From: Gammaproteobacteria bacterium | GTDB taxonomy: Bacteria > Pseudomonadota > Gammaproteobacteria > Pseudomonadales > Azotimanducaceae | Reading direction: 5' to 3' | NCBI GenBank assembly: GCA_027293665.1 | Contig: JAPUFN010000272.1 | Coordinates: 1-9,431, forward strand | Length of the DNA: 9,431 nucleotides | In this document: positions 1 to 6,407 of the stretch, piece by piece | Layout: each line of letters begins with the position of its first letter | Position numbering within the stretch: the first letter of the stretch is position 1 | The notes under the pieces: model-generated | What the model was told of the DNA's origin: nothing | Databases searched by the model: none | The model's input: only the letters and a program-made list of their open reading frames with translations | Made by a program: the position numbers and the translations under genes

Positions 1-10
1 GTTTACAGAT

Positions 11-1093
11 ATGAGCATGCTGCCGACAGCGGTGACGATCACCGACGATACGCTGCGCGAAGGCTTGCAGATAGAGAGTGCGGACATTCCAGTTTCCGCA
101 AAGCTCAGATTGCTCGACGCGCTGGGTGAAACGGGGGCAAAAGTGATTTCGATTGGCTCGTTTGCCCATCCGAAATGGACGCCGCAGATGGCCTGCATCG
201 ATGAGATAGCGGAACAGTTTGTGCCGAAAGCCGGCGTGGAGTACACGGCTGCGGTGTTCAACAAAAAGGGCTTCGATCGGGCGGATCAGTACTTTCCGAA
301 GATCAACGTTCGCCGCAAGCGCTTCGGCACGCACGTGGAACTCTGCGATACGTTTGCGCGTCGCAACTACAATCGCACACAGGCGCAGCAGATTGCCGGA
401 ATGGATGCCACTATCGAAGCTGCGCGACAGGCGGGTGTGGAACACGGAGCGGTCGCAATTGGCAACCCCTTCGGGTCCAACTACGAAGGGCCGTTTACAC
501 TGCAACAACGCATGGAACTGATCGGCTTGATGATCGATCGCTGGCACGATGCGGGGTTCGAAGTGAAACGGTGCTCGTTTCTCGAAGCAATGGGCTGGAA
601 TTTGCCGCATCAGGTTCGCGAAACCCTGCTCGCGATCCGCGAGCGCTGGCCGGAGATCACAGACTTTCACTGTCATCTGCACAACTCCCGGGGCGTGACG
701 ATTGCCAGCTACTACGAAGCGTTGCAACTCGGAGTCACGGAGTTCGATACGTCCATCGGCGGTATGGGTGGCTGTCCGTACTGCGGCAACGGCCGTGCAG
801 CGGGGCATGTACCGACAGAGGACTTCGTCGATCTGTGCCACGAGATGGGGATCGAGACAGGCTACGATCTCGACAAGCTGATCGAGGCGGCCGCGATCGC
901 AGAAGAGGTCGTCGGTCATCCATTGTGGGGACACGTCTCGAAAACCGGTCCACGACCACGCAACGAGCAGCTCTACCCGGCCGAGATGCCATTCGTCGAA
1001 ACCCTTGAAGAAGCCGCCCATTTCCGCAAGGGGCCGCAAGTCTACGAGCATCAACTCTCGCCCTGGCGCGAGGGGGATGCCCTCACGGGTTAG
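11..1093 (+). CDS. HMG-CoA lyase-like DRE-TIM family lyase
   Basis: 360-residue TIM-barrel enzyme of the HMG-CoA lyase/DRE-TIM family, expected to cleave a 3-hydroxy-3-methyl acyl-CoA type substrate (HMG-CoA gives acetoacetate and acetyl-CoA). Visible motifs: DDTLREGLQ (residues 12-20), with catalytic Arg16 and Glu17 at the metal-ligand position; GSFAHPKWTPQM (49-60), very close to the HMGL GSFVSPKWVPQM; H-C-H (220-222), the metal-binding HxH; and GGMGGCPY (250-257), with Cys255 at the catalytic Cys position. Departures from true HMGL: Asp-Gly is Glu-Gly after the Arg, the DTIG segment reads EAMG near 192-195, the metal-ligand Asn is His266, and about 55 extra C-terminal residues extend past the usual length near 300. 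It heads the carboxylase/hydratase operon, which supports a lyase role in the same pathway (LiuE position). ATG at 11 is used; ATG at 17 is an alternative. Only 10 bases lie upstream, so an earlier start cannot be excluded. The family call is firm, the substrate is not. Confidence 0.85.
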   Translation: MSMLPTAVTITDDTLREGLQIESADIPVSAKLRLLDALGETGAKVISIGSFAHPKWTPQMACIDEIAEQFVPKAGVEYTAAVFNKKGFDRADQYFPKINVRRKRFGTHVELCDTFARRNYNRTQAQQIAGMDATIEAARQAGVEHGAVAIGNPFGSNYEGPFTLQQRMELIGLMIDRWHDAGFEVKRCSFLEAMGWNLPHQVRETLLAIRERWPEITDFHCHLHNSRGVTIASYYEALQLGVTEFDTSIGGMGGCPYCGNGRAAGHVPTEDFVDLCHEMGIETGYDLDKLIEAAAIAEEVVGHPLWGHVSKTGPRPRNEQLYPAEMPFVETLEEAAHFRKGPQVYEHQLSPWREGDALTG

Positions 1094-1111
1094 GATGCCC
1101 TCACGGGTTAG
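1076..1111 (+). repeat. 18-bp perfect tandem duplication spanning the stop codon
   Basis: The unit gatgccctcacgggttag occurs twice head to tail, at 1076-1093 and 1094-1111. The first copy holds the last five codons (DALTG) and the TAG stop of the lyase-like gene. The second copy is in the same frame and repeats those codons and the stop just downstream. It looks like a recent replication-slippage duplication with no effect on the protein, because the first stop is intact. Confidence 0.97.
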
Positions 1112-1149
1112 AAAGTTGCCAGAAATTGTCGGAAACAAGGTAGGAAACG

Positions 1150-2781
1150 ATGCCGGAACTTGAGTCGAAGCTGGATATCCGCAGTGAGGAATATCAGCAG
1201 AACCGGGCAGACATGCTCGAAATGCTCGGCACGCTCGATGAGTTGTACGCCGAGGCCGCCGAAGGCGGCGGTGAGGAAGCGATGGCGCGACTGCGTTCGC
1301 GCGGCAAGATGCCAATCCGGGAGCGCATCAGCCTGGTGCTCGATCGAGATTCGCCTTTTCTGGAGATCAGTCCGCTCGCAGCCTGGTATTCGAACTTCAA
1401 CGTTGGCTCGGGTTTCGTGGTGGGAATCGGCGTCATCGAGGGTACTGAATGTGTGATCCTGGGTCACGATCCTTCCGTGCGCGCGGGCGCATTCAACCAG
1501 TTCAACGCGAAAAAACTCATGCGTGGGCTCGAGATCGCCCGCGAAAACCGGCTGCCTTACGTGCAATTCGTCGAATCCGCTGGAGCGGACCTGCGCGGTG
1601 AGGGTGGCGGTGATCCGGAGGCCGCCATGCGCCGGGAGGGTGGGCATTTCGGAGAATCGGGTCGTTTGTTCTATGAGATCACGGAATTGTCGAAGATGCG
1701 GATCCCGACGATCTCCGTGGTCTTCGGCGCTTCAACTGCTGGTGGTGCCTATCAGCCGGGTATGAGCGACTACAACATCTTCATCAAGGGTCAGTCGAAA
1801 GTATTTCTCGGCGGGCCACCCCTGGTGAAGATGGCCACCGGTGAAGACGCGGATGAAGAAAGCCTGGGCGGGGCGCAGATGCACACGACCATATCCGGAC
1901 TCGGCGACTACCTGGCGGAGGACGAGCGCGACGCAATTCGCATGTGTCGCGAAGTCATCTCACATCTCAACTGGCGTAAGAAGGGCCCGGGTCCCAGCCT
2001 CCATGTCGATGAGCCGGTGCATGACCCGGAAGAACTGCTGGGGATTGTCTCGAAAGACTTGCGCGCGCCGTTCGATATGCGTGAGGTCATCGCCAGAATC
2101 GTCGACGGTTCGCGTTTCGAAGATTTCAAACCGGGCTATGGTCCGACGCTCGTGTGCGGCTGGGCGTCCATTCATGGCTTTCCGGTCGGCATACTCGGCA
2201 ACAACGGCGCGCTTTTTTCCGAATCTTCAGAGAAAGCTTCGCAGTTCATTCAGCTGTGCAATCAGATCGACGTGCCACTGCTGTTCCTGCACAACATCAC
2301 GGGTTACATCGTCGGCACCGACTTCGAACAGGGCGGGATAACCAAAAACGGCTCGAAAATGATCAACGCCGTGTCGAACTCGACGGTGCCTCATCTGACG
2401 GTGATCGTCGGCGCATCTTACGGTGCTGGCAACTATGGGATGAGCGGCAGGGCATTCGGAACGAGATTTACCTTCATCTGGCCGACCGCGAAGATCGCCG
2501 TCATGGGGCCCAAGCAGATGGCGGGCGTCATGTCGATCGTGCAGCGTAACGCGGCGGAGCGCCGCGGTCTCGAATTCGATGAAGATGCCGATCGCAAACG
2601 CGCTGAAATCGCCGAACACTGGGCGGAAGAACGCTCCAAGGGACTCTTTGCCACCTCCCGCGTGTCCGACGACGGCATGATTGACCCGCGCGACACACGC
2701 ACCGTGCTCGGCATAGCACTATCCGCCTGTCACAACGATGCAGTTCAAGGTACCAAGGAGTTCGGCACATGGCGGATGTAG
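1150..2781 (+). CDS. Acyl-CoA carboxylase beta subunit (carboxyltransferase), MCC/GCC-type
   Basis: 543-residue carboxyltransferase subunit that moves the carboxyl group from carboxybiotin to an acyl-CoA. It has the two crotonase-fold halves: an N-terminal half with the acyl-CoA oxyanion motif STAGGAY (195-201) and AGPPLVKAATGE-like sequence (221-232), and a C-terminal half with GNNGALFSES (350-359), NITGYIVG (382-389) and GASYGAGNYGM (421-431). The NITG and FGxxRM C-terminal signatures resemble methylcrotonyl-/geranyl-CoA carboxylases; propionyl-CoA carboxylases have DVPGF at this position. Length fits the family (about 535). Residues 148-168 carry a Gly/Glu-rich stretch longer than the matching MCC loop. 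ATG at 1150 follows purine-rich AAGG (1137-1140) and AGGA (1142-1145). The last 13 bases overlap the alpha-subunit gene, so translational coupling of the two subunits is likely. Substrate is unproven: methylcrotonyl-CoA, geranyl-CoA or a related enoyl-CoA. Confidence 0.93.
   Translation: MPELESKLDIRSEEYQQNRADMLEMLGTLDELYAEAAEGGGEEAMARLRSRGKMPIRERISLVLDRDSPFLEISPLAAWYSNFNVGSGFVVGIGVIEGTECVILGHDPSVRAGAFNQFNAKKLMRGLEIARENRLPYVQFVESAGADLRGEGGGDPEAAMRREGGHFGESGRLFYEITELSKMRIPTISVVFGASTAGGAYQPGMSDYNIFIKGQSKVFLGGPPLVKMATGEDADEESLGGAQMHTTISGLGDYLAEDERDAIRMCREVISHLNWRKKGPGPSLHVDEPVHDPEELLGIVSKDLRAPFDMREVIARIVDGSRFEDFKPGYGPTLVCGWASIHGFPVGILGNNGALFSESSEKASQFIQLCNQIDVPLLFLHNITGYIVGTDFEQGGITKNGSKMINAVSNSTVPHLTVIVGASYGAGNYGMSGRAFGTRFTFIWPTAKIAVMGPKQMAGVMSIVQRNAAERRGLEFDEDADRKRAEIAEHWAEERSKGLFATSRVSDDGMIDPRDTRTVLGIALSACHNDAVQGTKEFGTWRM
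2755..2760 (+). promoter_or_regulatory. Shine-Dalgarno site for the alpha subunit, inside the beta gene
   Basis: AAGGAG lies 8 bases before the ATG at 2769 and within the coding end of the beta-subunit gene. It fixes the alpha-subunit start and fits coupled translation across the 13-base overlap. Confidence 0.85.
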
Positions 2782-4775
2782 TATCTATTAAGCCGATAAC
2801 GCGACTACTGATCGCCAATCGTGGCGAGATTGCCCGCCGGATCATCCGCACTGCGCACGAAATGGGAATCGCAACCGTTGCGATCTACGCCGATGGGGAT
2901 GTCGATGCGCCTTTCGTGCACGATGCAGACTCGGCGATTGCGCTCGATGGCAAAACGTCTGCTGAGACCTACCTCAATGTGGAGAAGGTTCTCGCCGCGT
3001 GTAAACGTGCCGGTGCCGACGCCGTGCACCCGGGGTATGGTTTTCTATCTGAAAATGCGGCGTTTGCCGATGCGGTCGTCGCTGCGGGCATCACCTGGGT
3101 GGGACCCTCATCGCAGGCAATCGCCCAGATGGGGGACAAGCTGTCGGCCAAACGGTTGATGCAGGAAGCCGATGTCCCGACGTTGCCGGCGGCCGAACTC
3201 GGCTCTGCTGACGATGCTGCGGCTGCGGCGGCCGAGATTGGCTATCCGGTGCTGGTGAAAGCGTCTGCCGGGGGTGGTGGCCGTGGTATGCGGGTGGTGG
3301 AATCTGCTGATGAATTGGCCGCGGCCATAGATGGCGCGCGGCGGGAATCGCTAGCGGCGTTCGGCGATGACACGTTGTTTCTGGAGCGCTGGTTGACCGC
3401 ATCGCGACATGTAGAGATTCAGATACTCGGAGACAACTATGGCAACCTCGTCCATCTTTTTGAGCGCGAGTGCTCGATCCAACGCCGGCATCAGAAAATT
3501 ATCGAAGAAGCACCGTCACCCGCGGTGGATGAAGCGATGCGAGCTCGAATGGGCGCTGCGGCACTGGCTGCTGCTGAGAAGATCGGCTATTCATCGGCCG
3601 GCACCGTGGAGTTTCTGCTCGCCGGGGATGAATTCTGGTTCCTGGAGGTCAATACCCGGCTGCAGGTCGAACATCCCGTAACAGAGGAGATCACGGGACT
3701 CGATCTGGTTCGGGAACAATTGAGAATCGCCGAAGGGGAGGCGCTCGGTTACGCTCAGGAGGATCTGTCGATCGATGGTCATGCCATCGAAGCCCGCCTC
3801 TATGCCGAAGATCCGGAAAACGATTTTCTGCCAGCACCGGGGAAGGTGGTCGACTGGTCGCCAGCAGAAACCGAGCACGCCCGCTTCGATTCCGGCATCG
3901 AGACAGGCAGCATAGTCAGCATCGATTTCGATCCCTTGATGGCGAAAGTGATCGTCAAGGCCGGCAGTCGGCGTGAAGCGGCGGCGCGTCTGGCCCGGGC
4001 TCTGGAAAATACCAGTATTCAGGGTGTGACGAACAACCGGGACTTTCTCGTTGCCACGCTGCGCTCGCCTGAGTTCATTCGCGGAGATACGACGACCGAT
4101 TTCATCGAGCGTGTGTCACCGGCGAAGACCCGCGAAATCAGTGAGACGGAAATGGCCGATGCGCTGGCCGCTATCGTCATGCACTCCCAGGCGGCACGGC
4201 GTGCTGGCGCCACTGTGCTTGGCAGTGTCGCCAGCGGTTGGCGCAACTCCGTCATGCCGCCGGAGAGAGTCACGTTCCGCGGTCCGGGCGGTGTTGAGAT
4301 GGAGGTTGCATACCGGGTGCAGCGCGATGGCACCTTTCGGATCTGCATCGGTGAGTGCGAGCATCAGGTCACGGTATTCGCTGCCGGTGACGCCGCCGGT
4401 AACGTCGACCTTGAAATCGACCAACGGCGGGTGAAGCTGCGTGTTGCGACCGAAGATCGCCGATGGTTCGTCCACGGCAACAAGGGTGATCTACAACTCG
4501 AGGAGATGCCGCGCTTCCCTCTTGCGGATCTTGGCGATTTCAAAGGCGGGCTCGTGGCACCGATGCCGGGCAACGTGCTGGCGACTCATGTCGCTGAAGG
4601 CGAGGCTGTGAGCGAAGGTCAGTTGTTGCTGATACTCGAAGCCATGAAGATGGAACATAGAATCACTGCGCCGATTACCGGCACGGTTGCGCAATTACTG
4701 GTCGCTGAAGGTGATCAGGTCGCCAACGGCGAACTGCTCGTCGTATTGGATGCGCTCGAAAAGGAAGGCGAATAG
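2769..4775 (+). CDS. Acyl-CoA carboxylase alpha subunit (biotin carboxylase + biotin carrier)
   Basis: 668-residue alpha subunit that carboxylates its own biotin using ATP and bicarbonate, then delivers the carboxyl group to the beta subunit. Order of domains: biotin carboxylase N-domain (about 11-120: LLIANRGEIARRI, HPGYGFLSEN at 87-96); ATP-grasp domain (about 121-320) with MGDK Lys124, Lys164, glycine loop SAGGGGRGM (166-174), and EVNTRLQVEHP (293-303) carrying metal and bicarbonate residues Glu293, Asn295, Arg297 and Glu301; biotin carboxylase C-domain (about 340-450); a less conserved linker/BT-like region (about 465-590); and a C-terminal biotinyl domain with EAMKMEH, whose biotinylated Lys is Lys627. 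Length matches MCC alpha subunits (about 655). No defects are visible. The gene overlaps the beta gene by 13 bases and ends 2 bases before the hydratase start. Action is cytosolic; biotin ligase would be encoded elsewhere. Confidence 0.95.
   Translation: MADVVSIKPITRLLIANRGEIARRIIRTAHEMGIATVAIYADGDVDAPFVHDADSAIALDGKTSAETYLNVEKVLAACKRAGADAVHPGYGFLSENAAFADAVVAAGITWVGPSSQAIAQMGDKLSAKRLMQEADVPTLPAAELGSADDAAAAAAEIGYPVLVKASAGGGGRGMRVVESADELAAAIDGARRESLAAFGDDTLFLERWLTASRHVEIQILGDNYGNLVHLFERECSIQRRHQKIIEEAPSPAVDEAMRARMGAAALAAAEKIGYSSAGTVEFLLAGDEFWFLEVNTRLQVEHPVTEEITGLDLVREQLRIAEGEALGYAQEDLSIDGHAIEARLYAEDPENDFLPAPGKVVDWSPAETEHARFDSGIETGSIVSIDFDPLMAKVIVKAGSRREAAARLARALENTSIQGVTNNRDFLVATLRSPEFIRGDTTTDFIERVSPAKTREISETEMADALAAIVMHSQAARRAGATVLGSVASGWRNSVMPPERVTFRGPGGVEMEVAYRVQRDGTFRICIGECEHQVTVFAAGDAAGNVDLEIDQRRVKLRVATEDRRWFVHGNKGDLQLEEMPRFPLADLGDFKGGLVAPMPGNVLATHVAEGEAVSEGQLLLILEAMKMEHRITAPITGTVAQLLVAEGDQVANGELLVVLDALEKEGE
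4761..4768 (+). promoter_or_regulatory. Shine-Dalgarno site deciding a GTG start
   Basis: AAGGAAGG lies 9 bases before the GTG at 4778 and inside the last codons of the carboxylase alpha gene. The next in-frame ATG is far inside the crotonase fold, so this site supports GTG as the hydratase start. Confidence 0.8.
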
Positions 4776-4777
4776 CT

Positions 4778-5560
4778 GTGTCGAATACTGAAGCAACACT
4801 CTATGAAATCCGCAACGGTGCGGCCTGGATTACTCTGAACCGCCCGGAGAATCGCAACGCTCTGTCTTCCATCCTGGTGGCTGAGCTTTACGACCATCTG
4901 CAGGCGGCAAACGAAGATTCAACGGTGCGTTCGATTGTCATCACGGGCTCCGGGTCTGCATTCTGCGCGGGAGCGGATCTCAAAAGCCCGCCTGGACAGG
5001 TAATTGACGGTGGTCGATCGGTGCCATACCCGGATGTGCTGATGGGTATTCTTGAGAGCCCCAAGCCGGTGATTGCTGCTGTAAATGGAGCTGCGTTTGC
5101 CGGAGGCTTGGGTCTTGTTGGTGCTGCAGACATCGTCATCACTGTGGCTGATGTGCAGTTCAGCTTCAGTGAGGTTCGAATCGGGGTGATTCCTGCGGTG
5201 ATCTCCGTGGTCTGCATTCCAAAACTGGGTACACATCATGCGATGAAGCTGTTCGTGACCGGTGAGCGGTTCACCGGGCAGCAAGCGGTTGAAATGGGTT
5301 TTGCGCATCGCGCGGTGGCCGCTGATGAACTGAGGGCCGCAGTGGATGAAGAAATCGCTGCCATCAACATGGGCGGCCCAACGGCCGTTGTTGAATGCAA
5401 AAAGCTGGTCCGGCGGGTGGCCGAGCTTTCGATCGAGGAAGGATTTGCGGTCACCGCGGAGTGGAGCGGCAGGATGTTCCGATCTGCAGAGGCGGCAGAA
5501 GGCATGGCGGCGTTTCGTGAGAAACGTAAAGCGGCCTGGGTAGACGACTCGCAGGAATAG
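4778..5560 (+). CDS. Enoyl-CoA hydratase/isomerase family, LiuC-like
   Basis: 260-residue crotonase, normal length for the family, expected to hydrate an enoyl-CoA such as 3-methylglutaconyl-CoA, the product of a methylcrotonyl-CoA carboxylase. Oxyanion-hole segments are AFCAGADLK (61-69) and GAAFAGGLG (104-112). Of the two catalytic glutamates of rat mitochondrial hydratase, the Glu164 counterpart is present as Glu132 in FSEVRIGVIPA (130-140), while the Glu144 position is Gly112. Single-Glu active sites with SEVRIG-IPAVIS are typical of the LiuC-type branch. The start is GTG at 4778, supported by AAGGAAGG upstream. It lies 2 bases after the carboxylase alpha stop and 4 bases before the selenoprotein start. 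Position and type support the second step of a carboxylate-hydrate-cleave pathway; the exact acyl group is not readable. An isomerase or other crotonase activity is the main alternative. Confidence 0.93.
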   Translation: MSNTEATLYEIRNGAAWITLNRPENRNALSSILVAELYDHLQAANEDSTVRSIVITGSGSAFCAGADLKSPPGQVIDGGRSVPYPDVLMGILESPKPVIAAVNGAAFAGGLGLVGAADIVITVADVQFSFSEVRIGVIPAVISVVCIPKLGTHHAMKLFVTGERFTGQQAVEMGFAHRAVAADELRAAVDEEIAAINMGGPTAVVECKKLVRRVAELSIEEGFAVTAEWSGRMFRSAEAAEGMAAFREKRKAAWVDDSQE

Positions 5561-5564
5561 CGGA

Positions 5565-6407
5565 ATGTCCGATATGCCACAACACGTTGACTATATGGCC
5601 CGGTCCCGCGAGTACTATCTCGCGCAGGGTTATGCCACGCCTTATGCCTGGGCGCATCACTCGACGATTCCGTTCAGCAATCTGAAGGTCCCTCTCAACC
5701 AGGCAGGCGTTGCACTTGTGACCACCGCCAGCCACAGCCGGGAGGACGGCCAGCCTGCCAATCCGAAATGCACGGAAATCGGGATGAGCGATCGGCCGCC
5801 TGAAAAGTTCTTCACCGAGGATCTGGCCTGGGACAAGGTTGCGACGCACACGGACGATCTGGGTTCCTATTTTCCGTTGCAGGCAATGCGCAAGCTGGCG
5901 GATGAGAGAACGATCGGTCGAGTTGCGTCACGCTATTACTGCTTACCCTCGAAATATAGTCAGCGGGAAACGCTTGAGGTGGATGGTCCCGAGATCGTGC
6001 AGAGTTGTCTGGAAAATGAGGTGACCGCGGCGGTGTTAGTACCCTTGTGACCCGTGTGTCACCAGACCGTGAGTCTGGTTGCCCGCCAACTTGAAGAGGC
6101 AGGAATTGCGACGGTCATTCTGGGGTCTGCCAGGGATATCGTGGAGCACTGTGGTGTACCCCGGTTCGTGTTCACCGATTTTCCACTGGGGAATCCCTGT
6201 GGCAAACCTTACGATGAAGAGATGCAACTGGCTATCCTCACAACCGGGTTGCATCTTCTCAGCAAGGCTCGTGAAGGCGGCTCAACCGTGCAGACGCCAT
6301 GGCAATGGGGTAGCGATGAATGGCGCCAGAATTACATGGAGGTGACGGCGCAGAACCGTGAGCGATTGCGGCGCGAGGGTGACGCCAGGCGTTCGAAAAT
6401 CAGCTGA
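5565..6407 (+). CDS. GrdB-family selenoprotein with in-frame UGA (Sec162)
   Basis: I read this as one 280-residue protein interrupted by an in-frame TGA at 6048-6050. Residues 1-161 precede the TGA and residues 163-280 continue in the same frame. Around it the protein reads VLVPL-U-P-V-C-HQTVSLVARQLEEAGI. From knowledge of the glycine/sarcosine/betaine reductase selenoprotein B-like family (GRDB-like) in proteobacteria, this region is normally VPVCPVCHQ(S/T)V, so the TGA falls on the first Cys of a CxxC redox motif. Downstream family-like segments are SARDIVEHCGVPR and FTDFPLGNPCGKPYD. A SECIS-like hairpin follows the TGA directly. ATG at 5565 has AGGA (5553-5556) 8 bases upstream, and the gene starts 4 bases after the hydratase stop, so it belongs to the operon. 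No signal peptide or membrane segment is seen, so it is probably cytosolic. The role is unknown: a thiol/selenol redox or reductive step is inferred. Classical GrdB works with GrdA and GrdC partners, which are absent here. The alternative is a gene broken by a nonsense mutation. Confidence 0.85.
6048..6050 (+). other. Probable selenocysteine codon (UGA)
   Basis: TGA in frame with both flanking coding segments, encoding residue 162 of the GrdB-family protein. It is followed two residues later by Cys165 (TGT), giving UxxC. The position matches a conserved Cys in Cys-containing relatives as I recall them. The selA, selB, selC and selD genes are not in this window and would have to be elsewhere in the genome. 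Confidence 0.82.
6051..6086 (+). promoter_or_regulatory. Bacterial SECIS-like hairpin
   Basis: The upper stem pairs 6061-6067 (ACCAGAC) perfectly with 6073-6079 (GTCTGGT), leaving the 5-base loop CGTGA at 6068-6072. The stem begins 10 bases after the TGA and the loop begins 17 bases after it, with a G at the second loop position. This fits the general bacterial SECIS rules (short loop with an early G, roughly 16-37 bases past UGA, stem of several pairs). A weaker lower helix may form between 6054-6059 and 6081-6086 (G-C and G-T pairs with mismatches). The hairpin lies inside the coding sequence, as expected for bacteria, where it would bind SelB. Confidence 0.78.

Noticed and set aside
1099..1108. 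CCC-TCAC-GGG inverted motif after the lyase gene as a terminator
   Set aside because: The stem is only 3 bp, there is no T-run after it, and the next gene follows on the same strand in the same apparent operon.
1108..1647. 179-codon open frame on the minus strand
   Set aside because: It lies antisense to the carboxylase beta gene and shows no recognisable motif. Long antisense frames are common in GC-rich coding DNA.
2227..2619. 130-codon minus-strand open frame within the carboxylase beta gene
   Set aside because: It is a shadow of a well-supported gene, with no motif or plausible start context.
5565..6050. Pseudogene reading: GrdB-like gene killed by a nonsense mutation
   Set aside because: The downstream frame is intact and family-like to its end, the TGA sits on the expected redox Cys position, and a SECIS-like hairpin follows. 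It remains the main alternative but is less likely.
6054..6407. Separate 118-codon gene starting at GTG 6054
   Set aside because: It has no Shine-Dalgarno, begins in the middle of the conserved motif right after the TGA, and is in frame with the upstream segment. It is better explained as the C-terminal part of the selenoprotein.
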